Shown in pieces: positions 48,139 through 61,592 of a stretch of 64,000 bases of DNA. The DNA lies in the NCBI RefSeq assembly GCF_041260155.1, contig NC_091933.1, forward strand, positions 21,626,099-21,690,098, written 5' to 3'. Below the pieces are notes generated by a model. It searched no databases. It was not told the origin of the DNA and saw nothing but the letters and a program-made list of their open reading frames with translations. Origin of the DNA: Ptychodera flava. Lineage: Eukaryota; Hemichordata; Enteropneusta; Ptychoderidae. Both the position numbers and the translations under genes were made by a program. Position 1 is the first letter of the stretch. Each line of letters starts with the position of its first letter.

Positions 48139-51100
48139 AGATACGAGCTTGATAATTATCGTTTTGATCGCATGGCGACGCATGGTGTACTTTGTGTCTT
48201 GTCTTCATTCGGCGTACCTCTATTCCCTACACCGCATAAAGTTGTGAAACCCTGAAAACGTGTTCTCTAAGGATTAAATGTTATAGTCTGCCGACGAACT
48301 CCATCTGATGACCTTATGTGTTGACTTTGTCAGAAGTCTTAGACTGACTTCACTTGACAGACTGCAGAGCTCAGACCCTTTAGGGTATACGGTCATAGTG
48401 TTTTGACAGTTTCTATTGGCACAGAGGCTAAGAGATCCATCACTGAAGGGTGCTTTACATCGGTGCATTAGTATGAATATGTAAGCAATATATTGTCACG
48501 TAGCGTGGGCAGTAGACGTATAAGAGACGGCACGATACACCGAAATATATTCTAAGTCGTAGTACTTTATTCAGCTGAGTAACTCTAGTTACACGGTAAA
48601 CTTCTATGACCTACACTAGTCGTCAGGGTCACGGTTGAACGTCGTCTCGGGGCGTCGTCGGTAAAGTGCCCGTAGACACGGTCCATCCACGGAGGGACCG
48701 TGTCCCCAAAGTTCTCCTAAAACGGTGTCTGATGTTCTCTCCCTAACACACTGAGATGCAAAGTTTATATTGAGTGTCAGAAACTGCAAAGTCATGGGTC
48801 TATAATTAACTAAAAAACAATCGGGTCTCAGGATCTGCAAAGTCATGCGTCTATAATTAACTACGAACAATCGGCAAAGTCAAATCGCTGTTGGTTAAGT
48901 ACAATGTCAAACAAGGGTAAAGGTCGTCCAGGCATTGATGATAACTTCAGTAGTTGAAACAATAAAAGGTCACGAAAACGAACACGGGAGATAACGTGCA
49001 GGGTTACTGTCGGTCATTACAGTCAAATTCAAAGGTTAAATTCTAAGCATATATATGGCTACGTTACAATATGGTTGCGATCGGTTAATGAGGGAAGCTG
49101 GGATACTTTGTTTGAAACAAAATTTTATTAGGACAATCACCTGATCGTGGTATCAGGAAGACTCAAGAACATCAGACAGTCCTGAGTCAAGCCTTCTCCT
49201 AGCCATTTGTACTTATTATGCAATGTCACCGACCTTTAACTACCCTGTTATGGAGGGACTGTGTGGAATGTCTATCAACCTCTAGCGACAAATGTGACAA
49301 AGAAATGTTGACATTATGGCAAGTTAAATCATGTCTTTGGACAAAAGAGATTTAATAATGTACATTCTCAATCTTCTATATGCAATAAGCCTTTCTATGT
49401 GAAATTATTCCTTGCTGATATATCGAAAAAGATGTCTCTGTATAGATACAAACAAATTCAAAAATTTCGATTGTGTTGTTCGAGGACCGTATTCGTAATG
49501 TTACACTCACGGAATGAATGTATTGTGCGCTATCAGAGATGCGTTGTTTGACCGCGTAAAACTTTACAGTACTCCCTTTCAATCTTGTTACAAAATAAAT
49601 ACTCACGTTTTTCATGTCTTCGAAGAAAAGGAAGAGAACATTGTCATCGTTCCGATGTTGCCACCAGTACGCGACGTTTTCAAACCAACATCCATGAACC
49701 ACTTTATACCAATGGAAATTTAAAAATAAAGATATATTTCATGGCTCCGTGTCATTGAGAATTTGCATTCATTCTGTAACATCTCATCTCAGTAGCATAT
49801 TGTTCCCCCCCCCCAAGTCCCTGAAATCTCGCTTTAAAACAAGGGTTAAGCCTACATTTGAGTCCCGATCTTTGATGACAATCTCGACTCGAGATCTCAT
49901 GACCATTCGCTTTTAAAAGAAAAGGAAATGACTATTTTCGATTGTGATGTGAATGATAACCTTTTTAGTTGTTGCAAATCAGAAATGTTTCCGAATGCAT
50001 TCTCTTCTCTTTATCTGTATAATCACAAAGTGAAAGTGTGTAAGATGCGAGATATGATGAATATTTCACTTTTATAATTAATCACTAGCATGAAAGCTTA
50101 ATACTGTAACAGAAACAATGCTCATTAATGTAATTGGCATAAAGGAAAACTAATCTACGTCACATCTTTCACTCATTGTTAAGTGGTCACACGTTACACG
50201 CCAGAAACTTCGATCTCTTTTTGGATCTGGTGTGTACTTTCGACAAACATCAATAAAAGTCTTGCATTTCATAAAGGGCCAAGGCAGCACAATTCGACCA
50301 TATGACCTTGCTTCAATCGACATTCTCGGAGATTTGTAGCTGAATGTCATTTGGTCTTGAGTGGAGCTCTTCAACGACTCTGATAAAGGAAGTGAAGATA
50401 AGAGAATTTCGTGGTTTCGAGCGACAATTTGCTTGGAAGCAAATGGATCAAAATCAAAGCAAATCATATTAAAATGTTTAGATACCGTTTCCTTTCAGGA
50501 AGTTACTGAAAAATTCTTCCCATCCCCATGGATGTAGTTTGAACTCGTAGTACGATATTAATACGTCTTTGGGATTTCTTGCCACGTATATGACCTGTAA
50601 GCCAAAAGAGCGAATAGGGAGAGTTTATAAAGGTTTTGGGCAAACCTATCAGAGTATGTTGACAGCATTCGTTCAAACATGAGGCTAGCAGTGTAACGTA
50701 AGATGAGATTATGAAAATGGGCATTTTGAGATGAATGATACATGTTCATCCATTGCACTCAAACATATTAAGTCTCACCTTCGGTTTCATGTGAAACATT
50801 CCTTGCGGTAATAATCGCTTTGGTAAATGTGTCTTTATGTATCTCGGTGACTCCACAGACTCCAGGAATTTGTAAAACTCCAATTTCTTTTCCGGGTGGA
50901 CAAACTCAAGGAACGGTATGCGCATGCCCAGTGGTAACTTGTCGGTCTCTTCTATGTCATCGCTACCTCGAATAAGAGATGCTATTTCCTGGGTCCAAGT
51001 TGTACCTACAAATTGAAAGCCCCAATAGTCTATGTTGTAAAATCAACTATTTCCATAGCTAAGATCTAGTCGGTAATGAAATTAGTAGATGTATGGATAG

Positions 51101-54100
51101 ATTACTTGAACCATGAAAACAGTAAACAACGACCTTGGTGAACAACAGTGGTGTCGGCTACCTGTGACCACAGTGAAAACAGCTGACCCACAAAGAACAT
51201 ATTGTAAAATGCTAAGTTGTTCGTCTCAGAATTCTCAAGGGAACTACAAGCAAGGCATTACCAGGACCCTGGCCCTGACTTGACCCTGACGTGACCCTAT
51301 ACCGAATGTATGGTATGCTATCATTTTTTATGGTTCCTATGAAAGTGGTCAGACACTATTACTTTTAATGTACTCAGAGTAGATTTATTGGCGTCCATCG
51401 CGTCCATTTCGAATGATATCATTAGCGACAACAATCAGGGAGCTGAACACAGTCTGTTGAAAGTTTTTTTGCGAGCCTCTATTGGAAGCCAATGCAGATC
51501 AGTTAAAACTTGAGTGATGTGACAAAATCTACGTGTACGGCTAACGAAGCGAGCTGCAGCGTTTTGGACTGATTGCAGACGTGCAAGTTGATCTTCGTGG
51601 ACACCATAAAGGAGACTATTACAATAGTCCGACCGGGAAGTAACAAACGCGTGGATCAATTTCTCCGTGGTTGCTTTATCAAGTAAATTACGTATCTTGC
51701 TGATCCTAGATAATGAAAAATAACCATTTCTGCAGATCTGACTTATATGATTTGACATTGAGCCATCACTGCTGAGAGAAACACCTAAATTCTGAACGGA
51801 GAGAGAAGGAATGATGTTGATTTCACCTACTCTCAGGCTGGTCAGTGGTACAGTATCTGATTTAAGGTGCGATGAGAAGTGGACGACCTCTGTCTTATTA
51901 TCGTTGAGAGCTAGCAAGTTACATTTCATCCATCCGCGAATTTCGTCGACACATGTCTCAGCATTGACTTTCACGTCATTTGGATTGTTACAGACAACAT
52001 AGATTTGCGTATCGTCCGCATACATCATATAATCAAGATCGTGAGCAATAATTACATCTTCTAATGGAGCCGTGTACAAGGTAAAGAGGATTGGTCCTAA
52101 CACTGAACCTTGTGGGACACCAAACTTCATGAATGAATTCGACTATGTAGAAGAGCCTACCTTGACGTGTTGATTACGATTTAACAAATACGACCGGAAC
52201 CAAGACAAAGCTGTGCTAGTAATGCTAAAACGAAATTCAAGTCTTTGTAGAAGCACCTCGTGATCGATGGTGTCAAATGCGGCAGATAAATCTCAGGAGC
52301 AGAACATCCTTTTTCTCATTCAGGGCCAGCATGATGTCATTGTGGACACGCACAAGAGCAGTCTTAGTACTGTGGTTAGTACGATATGCGCTTTGACATT
52401 TGGTAAACAAATTAAATTTGCTTGGATGAATGTTTAATTGCGAAGCTACAATCCGCTCAAGGATTTTCGATAAAAATGACAAATTTGATACGGGTCTGTA
52501 ATTTTTAAGGATATTCTTGTCCAGATCAGGTTTCTTAAGCAGTGGTCTGATGATGGCAGATTTGAAATGACTGGGAACGTTGCCGGTAGAAAGTGACGCA
52601 TTAAACAAAATGGCCAAGAAAGGTGCGAAAGCATTGATATGATATTTGGTATAGTTTGCTGGCAGTGGGTCAAGGTCGCATGTTTTTGAAGACGTTTGCT
52701 TAACCAACGATGTTACTTCATCTGTTGAAACAGAAATAAAGTTAGTAAATGTGTGGATTGGTAGGATGTCATCACGATTAATGCAAGGAGTTTGAGTGCC
52801 AAGGCCCTCACGAAGTTTCAACACCTTACTATCAAAGAAGTCGATGAATTTTGTAGGAATTTCTGTCACGGGAATGTTACTTGGAAGGACGTTAGAATTG
52901 GTTGTTCTAGCGTCAGACAACTCAGCAATGATCTTATACAATCTCTTGGTGTCAGCCTATTGTATTCGATTCCGATGATAACTGTATATTATATTGCGTA
53001 AGAACAAGAATACACAATCACTGACTGTCTCCAGATATTTAATCCGTTACGTAATATGATATACTACATTCTGACTGCACTGTAAAGTTAAGTGTTCAAG
53101 GATAGAACACCAATTAAACGCCTTTTTGTAACACTTTTTGAACGCGTCTAGACGTTCAGAAATTTAACACTACGTGTTCAACAAACGTTCAAATTTTGAA
53201 CACACGTGTGCAGATTTTGAACGCTACGTGTTCATCAGACATTATATTGAACACCATGGTGTTCCATATCTGAACACACGTTGCACATGAAATGTGTTCA
53301 AAAAATTGAACGCATTTACGCGTTCAAAGGGCTGTAACACTTTTTGAACGCATGGACGCCGTTCAACGATAAGTGTGTTAAAGGCTAGAACACATGTTGC
53401 GCGCTTGTTAAACACCTTTAATTTTGGGCGTTCAGGGGGTGTTCAAGCCATGAAATAACATTACAGACCACTGATATCCAGTAAAATTATTTTATTCTAA
53501 ATATGAACAAAACATTTCTAGAGTAAAATACAATAATTTACTGTAAAATGGGCAAATAAACATTGCCACTTTGTATGTAAAGTTTGTCAGAGGAAAATAC
53601 CAACGGTGTTAACACCCTCCCATCAAAAACATAAGCAATATAAAATCACCATAAAATATAAATCACCATCGTTTTAAAAAATATGAACAAAGTAATGACA
53701 AAACAGGTTTTACTTAAAATATTGTGGATTACGTTTTATGTTCATACTTGTTTAAAACGTACAAAAATCATCTAAAAAGCTCGAAATTTGGCTTACTTGT
53801 TTGTTGTGTTGAAAACACGTATATGTATGAAATGCATACTCCATTTTTGTAAGATGGTTTCTTAAAGACATTTCCTCTTGTGTAGACAATTGTAAATTTT
53901 GAAGAAAAAAAGTTAGTCAAGGCTTCTCTAGTGCACATGGTATATAGTTGTCCACACTAAAGTAAACACAACATGTCAAGTTGTCAAAGTGTCACGGTAA
54001 GGCACAACATGCAGAAAGTGGGGAAAGTGGGTCCTTAGCAGGGTAAAACCTATTTCCTTGTCCAACAAAGTCCTTCATAAACAAAAAGGTTTGTTTATTT

Positions 54101-57100
54101 GTAATATCTCAATTCTGGATTACCCTGCTATTAATTTCAATACAATTTTTTACCAAAAATAGTAAAAATCACCCTAAAAATGAAAAAAATGTAGATTTCA
54201 TCATAACTTGAATATATCACATTCTGGTAATCCCTAATGTCTTAAAAATGTGTGAAATGTCTTTAATGTCTTAAAAATACAAAGTTGCAAATTTCTGCAT
54301 ATTTGAACAATCTTAAAAAGGTTATCAGTAGAGGTCTATGTCCTAAATATCAAAGCTGTTCAATTAGCAGTTTTGAAGAAGATTTTTTAAAGACATTTTG
54401 ACCAAAAATGACAAAAATTGCCATGAAATATAAAAATTTGAATATTTCATTACAACTAGCACAAATTTGACTATGGTCATTTTTAGGGACATGTTTACCA
54501 AATATTGAAAACGTCAGTAAAAGAGAAGAAGATTTTTGCCCAAATATAGCAAAATTAGCCTCAAAAATATAAATTTGCATATTTCATCATAATTTGAACA
54601 TATGTGATTAGGGTAATCTTTGGAGACCTGTAATCCAAATATTAAAGGATTCGTACAGGCTGTTTTGGAGAAAAAAACCTTTGGATGTACAAATTTGAGG
54701 ACAATGCTACACATCCTCCTATTTAGCTGACAGCAAAGCTAAAAACCAGTTGCTAAGTACAAGAGACGTGTTGAGCTACAACACAAAATAATCTTAGGTT
54801 TGGTAACAGACTATCAATTAAATGTTACAGGGGCGTAAGCTTTCAAGGACGTAAAATCTCCTTCATCAGATGCAAGGGGGAATGAAAAATTGAAGCACAA
54901 AGTGACAGAAAATTCAGAGCCAAAATTTCAGAAAATTCAGTAATTCAGAGTGGACATATTTACTCTGAATGTTCTGTCGCTTTCAGCTTTTAATTAATTT
55001 TTCATTCCACCTTTGCATCTGATAAGGGAGACTACACCTCTGTGAAAGCTTATTCTCCGGCAACATTTAGTTAGTCATAGCAAGCATGCTACCAAAGCTT
55101 AGATCAATTCAGAACAAAAATACAGAAACTTATCAAACTTCAGTTACTGACCCTTGGAAGTTTAAATCTACATTAGAGATGAACTGAGGTTCTCAAGTTG
55201 TTTCCAGCCAGCTACCAGTACACTCATCTTCTTTATTATCTGTACCATCAGCTTCTGTAACAACGCTTCGATTTTCAGTTAAATCCAACTTTTTACATCC
55301 TGAAAATAATGCAACAATAGGTAATATGGTGCGATGAAACTTTAAATGAAAGACAAGGGGCTGATTAGGTCAAGGAAAAAGGGTGACTTTCATATACAGT
55401 GACTCTCTTCAATACTGTTACAAAATATTTGCAGCTCTTGTCATCAACTGAATCAATTAAAATAAAAAAGACAAACTCTCATATGCTGAAACAATACATT
55501 GTATACTCTACGATGTTTAATTGATGTTTTACATGCGATTGTGTCTACTAAAAGACATGTGCTAGCTGTGATTACGCAGCTGTACTATGCAAGGCGTATC
55601 GATCGCGCTCAGGTCAAGGGCTATCGCTACTGTTGTGTTGCGATGACCCTTGACCCGAGTGAAATCGATCGATAGGCTATGGCCAAAAGTACCACTGCGT
55701 ATTCACGGCTAGTTCTTGGTATACCAGCCTCTAAAAGAAACAAGGTTTCTTCACGTAGTTAAGCTATTTCATAGTACAATACAATTAATTTCGAAGGATA
55801 ATAATACAGATGCTTCAAAATCTAATACCTTTTTTCTATTTTGGAGAGGAAACTTACCTTTCTGGTCTTGCTTCCGCACGATCACGACTTCAGGGTGCGC
55901 TTACAAGAAAAATGTCGCAACATCCGTTTTGATGCATCATGGGATAGGAAAAGGCACCAAACTTGAACACCAAGTGTTTAGAAGTAGAACGCCTCTTGCA
56001 CGCCGATGTTAAAATTAAAACGTTCATGATGGTTTTCTGATTTTCTTTTCAAATTTTGAAAATTTCTACCCGTAATAAACGTTTAAAATTATTTTGTATA
56101 CTTCCTTTTTTTAGAAAAAACATGCTTTCAGCAATAGTAGACCGGAGATATTTTTCACTTAGTGTGAAATTCGTTACAACAAAATCCGTGTACGTTTGCC
56201 GGACAGTGAAGCAGTAGTAAATTTAATATAGCCATTGTAAAGTAAAAACACAAAAGATTGCTAATTGTTTCACAGTATTGTTAAATTTCTGTGACATAGT
56301 GTTCAGGTTTAGAACATCATTGTTAATAATATGAACACTAGTGTTAACAATATGAACACTAGCCGTTCAAATTTAAACACCGACATGTACATTTTGAACG
56401 CGTAAAGACGCGTCTAGCGTCCACTATTTTTACAGTGTGGACATGAATATAACCGAGTAATGAACTTCAAGTTTGCACTGAGAAAATACACAGACTTCTA
56501 ATTTCGATGTAAAATATATGTAATAATTATGAATATTAGGAAGGTTAAATAATTTCATTTTGACAATAATATACAAATGGAAAAACAATGTCAAGAAGAA
56601 AAAGAAATTAGCCTGAATTGCATATGTACATCCATACCTCATTTGACCAAAATGAGAGCAAGTGAGTCTTAAAATAGTCAATTACAAAAACTACAATATG
56701 CAATCAATTGTAAACACTTTTTTAGAAAAAATAGAGACAATTTAAACCTTAGATATCGGGGAATAAACCCCAAAATAGTCTAGGAGCTTATATTTGGAAA
56801 TGTCCGTTCGGACATGCTTCACAGTGTCCTCTCTTGATGGATGTCGTAATCATAGTGGCGGGAATGTGCGAGCAGCCAGCCCCATGTACGCATGCCGTTT
56901 TGCCTTCTTTGCTTTCAGCTGTCAGACTGGAATGGCTTTTTTTAATATAACGGTAAGAGTACAGGCGGAAAATTGTCTAGCACTAATTGTCCTGCGTCAC
57001 GACTGTGAGTAAGACACAATAGGGATAGAAACACCATACGAAAGCAACTATACAACGTCAAAATAGTTTCCTTGCCACTTGAGAGACAAGGGAACATGAA

Positions 57101-57307
57101 TATCACATTGCATAACGCGTTGTCTAGCGTTGACTTTAGAGGTGGGGAGAGAAAAAAGATAGCCTCACCTGATTTAGGATACGTCACGATATATACATCA
57201 TCCTTCCTGACGGTGAAATTCTTAACAGCAGCAAGAGTTGAGGGTGGAAAGAAATTTTCGCAAAATAAAACCCCTTCGTAGTGGTAGAGGCGGCCGGGAT
57301 CAACCAT
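47587..57307 (-). CDS. Cytosolic sulfotransferase (SULT1-like), gene E, intact, 280 aa
   Basis: PAPS-dependent sulfotransferase; acceptor unknown. Exons (minus): 57169-57307, 50779-51005, 50486-50594, 49607-49701, 47880-48045, 47587-47693, 843 nt in total with all borders and phases intact. Start [24 protein letters not shown] loop TYPKSGTTW with K45, catalytic H106 in [10 protein letters not shown]128 and S136 in [30 protein letters not shown], exon 5 [20 protein letters not shown], and C-terminus [20 protein letters not shown]. Closest to gene D, with which it shares exon 1 type and intron sequence. Intron 1 is 6.2 kb because of a LINE and a CACTA-like element; intron 4 holds a lone LTR. 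No signal peptide or membrane segment. Confidence 0.95.
48065..48137. repeat. (GA)n tract at the exon 5 acceptor of gene E
   Basis: About 73 bases of GA, (CT)n on the sense strand, about 20 bases upstream of the exon 5 acceptor at 48045. Confidence 0.93.
48494..49068. mobile_element. Probable lone LTR (575 bp), fossil
   Basis: It begins TGTCACGTAGC and ends GCTACGTTACA, giving the TG...CA ends and short inverted termini of LTRs. ATAT is duplicated on both sides (48490-48493, 49069-49072). Gene D lacks it at the matching place, so it entered after the D/E duplication. No internal region is present; the superfamily is not determinable. Confidence 0.65.
51435..52941 (-). mobile_element. LINE (CR1/L2-type reverse transcriptase), truncated
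   Basis: The minus-strand frame 52941-52273 carries [54 protein letters not shown] and [20 protein letters not shown]. After a frame change come [20 protein letters not shown] and an in-frame stop, then 52130-51435 with [16 protein letters not shown], the catalytic YADDTQIY, and [20 protein letters not shown]. Only the reverse transcriptase part is present. It is a different family from the LINE in gene D. It lies in intron 1 of gene E and is absent from gene D at the same place. Confidence 0.88.
54815..55065. repeat. Long imperfect inverted repeat
   Basis: TAAATGTTACAGGGGCGTAA, then TCTCCTTCATCAGATGCAAG, pairs with the complement at about 54965-55065. Arms are about 100 bases with roughly 75-80% pairing. 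Each arm carries a CTGATGAAGG...GAAAGCTTA motif. It is nested in the CACTA-like element. Confidence 0.75.
55562..55716. repeat. Fold-back inverted repeat
   Basis: CTAGCTGTGATTACGCAG...CTCAGGTCAAGGGCTATCGC pairs with GCGATGACCCTTGACCCGAG...CTGCGTATTCACGGCTAG around a loop of about 12 bases. It is nested in the CACTA-like element. Confidence 0.78.
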
Positions 57308-58079
57308 GTTGTGGACAACGAGTAACGTGTATTGTACGTTGAACTACAACAACTGGTGATCTCGCTTCTATTTATCTATGATAATGGTTTGTGTGCGTAA
57401 CACTTAACATGACCACTTATCTGCTACTCCTTATGTAAGAGACAGGACGTAAATTACCAGGGACAGGGCCGGGGATTTTTTGGATATGCTTGCTAGAAAT
57501 AAAAGACCCCCCCCTCATCAACTGCTCAAAACATTGTTGTCCTCTGTACATTTAGGAAAGACAATCACATTAGCAATGTTGTTTAGTGATTCATACAGTG
57601 TACTGGAGATAAAGTCATAATGTTGGTGGATGTAAAATCTTGTATCACCCTTCAAATTCAGACTATTGGATTGAATAGCTTTGAAATAAGATATCAAGTA
57701 GCTGTCAGTCCGATTTCATTGTTTACTGCAACTGTTCAGGAAGATGCTGTTATCAATCAATTAGAGAGCCTCCGGGAGCTGTACGAATTGGGGAAGGGTC
57801 ACATTTTACAAACTTTCCCTAGGAGAAGGGTTATATTTGACATTGTTAAGTTTACAATGAATATAAAGTCTGAATGAGTTGTGTAAGGGACTGGACAGAA
57901 ATTAAAGGGGGGAGGCCGGTGGGGGTTTTTTGAGTTTTTAGGAGTGGGTCGCAATTTCATGAAATTTCTTACATGCCTTTTATAGGAAGCGTCATCATTT
58001 TTTGCGTAACTATTTGAAGTCAAGATGTGACCGGCATAGTGCTTTGTCCAAAAAGATCAAATCATAATACATCGGAGTC

Positions 58080-58800
58080 GACTGGGCAAACTTTTAACAA
58101 TTTCCCCCGACTAAAAAAGCTATATCTGCACTTATTAATCTGTTTGGTAATTAATGTTAGTGTACGTGTACTTTGCTTGAAGTAGGAGGTAAAGTGGCAT
58201 GTATGTACACGAAATTTGCTTGTTGGGTTCATAAAAAATGTGATTCATTATACTTGGTAGTGTATGAGAAAGCTCAGCACAATTTTTTCCAATATAAAAC
58301 TAGCAATATCTGTTCATCTTTGGACATTTGATAATCAATATAAATGTACTTGATTAGAATTGTTACAAGTGTATATGTGTACAAGAAATTTGATTTTGGA
58401 ATTTTACCGAAGGTGTGGATCCACTTTACATGGGATTCTATGAGAATACTATGAATAACTATTTTCAATTACACAACTATCAATATCTGTGCATTTATAG
58501 ATGTTGGACAATTAATAAATGTACTCGATTAGAATAGGATGGTTACGAGTGTATGTGTGAGCAAGTAATTTGATTTCAGAATTTCACCCAAAATGTGGCT
58601 CCACTATACATGAAGAGCACTGTGAATAATTTTTTCCCGATATAAAACTAGAATATCCCTGCATTTATAGACCTCGTACAATTGAAATACATGTACTAGA
58701 TTAGAATAGGGTGGTTACAAGAATATCTGTGTACAAGTCGTTTGATTTTGGAATTTTCACCGAAAATGTGGATACACTTTGCATGGGACATGAGAAAACT
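58080..58800. repeat. Degenerate tandem repeat, units of about 175-180 bp
   Basis: TTTGATTTTGGAATTTT-ACCGA and variants recur at about 58391, 58570 and 58740, each preceded by GTGTACAAG and followed by ATGTGGAT-CACTTTACATGG. An older unit starts near 58115 and a single relative lies at 10330-10560. Confidence 0.75.
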
Positions 58801-61464
58801 ATGAACAAGAGATGGACGAAATTTCTTTCCATTAAAATGTTTGATATGAATTAACAGATGGGTCAAAATTAAAAAACTATTCAAAATCTTTTTATAACAT
58901 AAATGACGAATCTACTTACCAAAGGCACCCATGGTCTAATACTTGTTGCAAAAAAAGTGGTTCTTAATTACGAGTAAATGGACGGCTAGAAAACATCACA
59001 AAGAAATCTCGCTTTGTCGATTTACATTGAGAAAAAATATAAGAAAGTTCAAGCGTGAAAAATATCTGAAAACTGTGAGAGAATTCAGGGAGTATGAATT
59101 ACATTGTATTATATGGCCTAGTGTACGACAAAAAAGAAGCTTGGACATTGAGAAAGTCATTCGACATGATGATGCTGCGGTGCATGGTTAGGACTTAGAT
59201 GTGAAAATATAGAACATTTTCCACTGTGAAACACCTTCTATTAAAAGGCAACAATTAACAATCGGAACAGAGTAGATCTTTTGCTTATCATGTTCCAAAA
59301 CTTTGTGATAGAGGGATCGTGCTTCATAGCGAGCGAATTTGTACACTCATTGGCTCGATCAGCATACCCGAATTTAAATGTAAAAATCACGTACCGACAC
59401 AGGAGACAGCGAATCACAGCATGACTACATATTATGACAGCTGTTACTCGAAAGCGGTTGTTTTATGTTGGAATCTTATCCCAAAATGCGAAGAAAATTG
59501 ATTTTGACGCAAAAGGGATTGCCGGTATATGAACGTAGAGATCTAGTGGAAGCAATCAGTGCTGCTTTATTGATTAAATTTGCGGCCCTTGGTTAGGGAA
59601 ATCCATCTCCAAACATCGTTGCCATTTTATTTCCGAACTTCCAATCTTTCGAACGCACACAGCGGTCTTCTCCGTGCATCGAAACACAAGCGACTGCGGT
59701 ATCCCCTGTATCCTCGTATATAAACGATACTCAGTGACCCAGTGCATATGATTATAAGGGGTGCATTTCCCGTCACGGTGAAGTTTTCCTGTGCGACTAA
59801 CACATTTCACTTCAAAAGCCAATTGCTTTAAACACCCAGCATTAAAGCCCAACTAGCTGTATCTTTCAATATTATTTTTATGTAATTTTACTTTCAAACT
59901 AAAGTAAGTTTGTGAGAATATACTAATTTAGGTTTGTGTATACTACCTGCTGTGACTGTAAGGGCAATTTTGAACGAGATAAAAATTACACTACGATTAA
60001 ATGTGTGCTCACTCATTAAATCGCAGCCCCATGCAAAAAAAGCAAAAACCGTGGATACTGTGCATATCTGCACTGAAATCTTCACATAAACTGCACAGAG
60101 TAGTCCAATGTAATGCATAGGGTGAGTATTTCAACTTTGACATTGTATGTTCTATTTTCTTTGTAATATTTCCAATTTTCGAAAATGGCGGGAAAGCAAA
60201 ATGACCGTTAAAATTTGAATTTACTTGTCAAATGATTCACAAAGGAATGGTTTTCTAATGCCTTCAGAGGGAAGAATTCCAGGAAACAAGGAGACAATAG
60301 GAAGATATTTTGAGGTCAACAAATTTCAAGACTTAAAACTACTTGGGCATTGGGGTGCGAAATAATGTTCATCACTTTCAGAAAGTTTAGCTTGAAGTTT
60401 AGAAAGTTAATTTAGTTTTGTCTAAATCTAAGTTTAGAAAATTGAACTGGAAGTTTATGAAACTAATTTAGGTTTGTCTATATTCTAGTCTATGCTTATA
60501 AACTAGCAGCTATTTGAATCCTACTGACAAATTATATTTTACAGAAACATATCCGATATTTAGCCGATCTAAATATCACTCGAAACTTTCAAAATTAGCC
60601 AACGTCCGGCTGTATGTAGTTTAGATCGGATCTGCCCGGCCAATTTGTTTTTAGGGGATATATCCGATATTTAGCTGATCTTAACATAGTTCTAAACTTG
60701 TCCTTGGCCTCGTTCTACACAAGGCCTTGCTCATATTCTAATCCTCCCTATAACCCAAAAATTTTATTTTATAATGAATGTGTACATTTGTATTTTTATT
60801 TGTTTCACCAGCAGGTCACCATTTCAGTGTATTCGTATCTTGTGAAGTCGAACTAAGACAAATGTACCATGTAGTATCACATAAAAATGAAATCAGCTGG
60901 GTAGTTTTATTGCATTGTATTTCAAAGATATGCAGTCTTCTTCATCAAAATGATAAGGTTGAAGTAAAATTCACTGTTTTAAGTGTTCACCTAGTGGATA
61001 TCTGTGTCGTTCCTCATTTTCTTTGAAGAAGGGCATTCAATATTATACAGCTTCCCCCACATCACTGTTTTAAAATATTAGTCAAATTTTCGGTAATCTG
61101 ATATTAATATATAATAGCATGACAATTTGGCGTAAGGCCGATGCGAAAGAAGTTAAATTTATGGGTTACCCTCTTCTCCAATAACTTGTCACAAGAACAT
61201 TACTCAATTTTGGCAGGGTCCTATTGAGTGAATTGTTTACATTTTATTTTTGAAATATTATGCAACAGAACGACAATCAAGTTCTTTGATTTCGAATAAA
61301 CTTCATTTCAATTTTTCCTATCATGATTTTATTCACTATTTGAAAGTCTTCAGTTATTGCCATTTCAGAATGTGGATGGAATTGCAAAACAAACTGACGT
61401 TTTTTACGTAAAGAATAGTTTCAAATGAGATCAGCGCAGGTTTAGGATATTAGCAGACTTGAGA

Positions 61465-61592
61465 TCGTTCAAAATGTTCAGGCGATCTTTGCGACGAACT
61501 TTAAACTTTTTCACTTCATAAAGCCATGAGGCAAACAATAGATTTTCAAAGGAGAGACCGCCTTCGTAGAAAAGACCCTGTGGAGCTGCCAT
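61465..61592 (-). pseudogene. Decayed sulfotransferase exon 1 (APEG type) upstream of gene E
   Basis: The minus strand starts ATGGCAGCTCCACAGGGTCT (MAAPQGLFYEGGLSFENLLF) and continues to VKKFKVRRKDRLNIL, matching MTAPEG-HYYEGVLFYENLFP and KEFEVRKDDLYVLT. It is partly out of register and lacks the PAPS loop. It lies 4.2 kb upstream of the MVD-type exon 1 of gene E. Flanking sequence (GTGTCATCAGGTTGGAAGGG) matches that beside the other two decayed exons. Confidence 0.8.

Larger units (their letters stand above)
53078..56437. mobile_element. CACTA-like DNA transposon, non-autonomous (3360 bp)
   Basis: The ends are CACTGTAAAG and, on the complement of the right end, CACTGTAAAAATAGTGG. About 370 bases inside the left end are packed with TGTTCAA/TTGAACA words and a shorter set lies inside the right end, the subterminal arrays typical of CACTA elements. 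The matching place in gene D (CTGACTGTGTATGAATATAA, near 42971) is uninterrupted, giving an apparent TG duplication. The interior has hairpins (54815-55065, 55562-55716) and degenerate tandem units of about 150 bp (54150-54700). No transposase frame was found. Confidence 0.78.
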
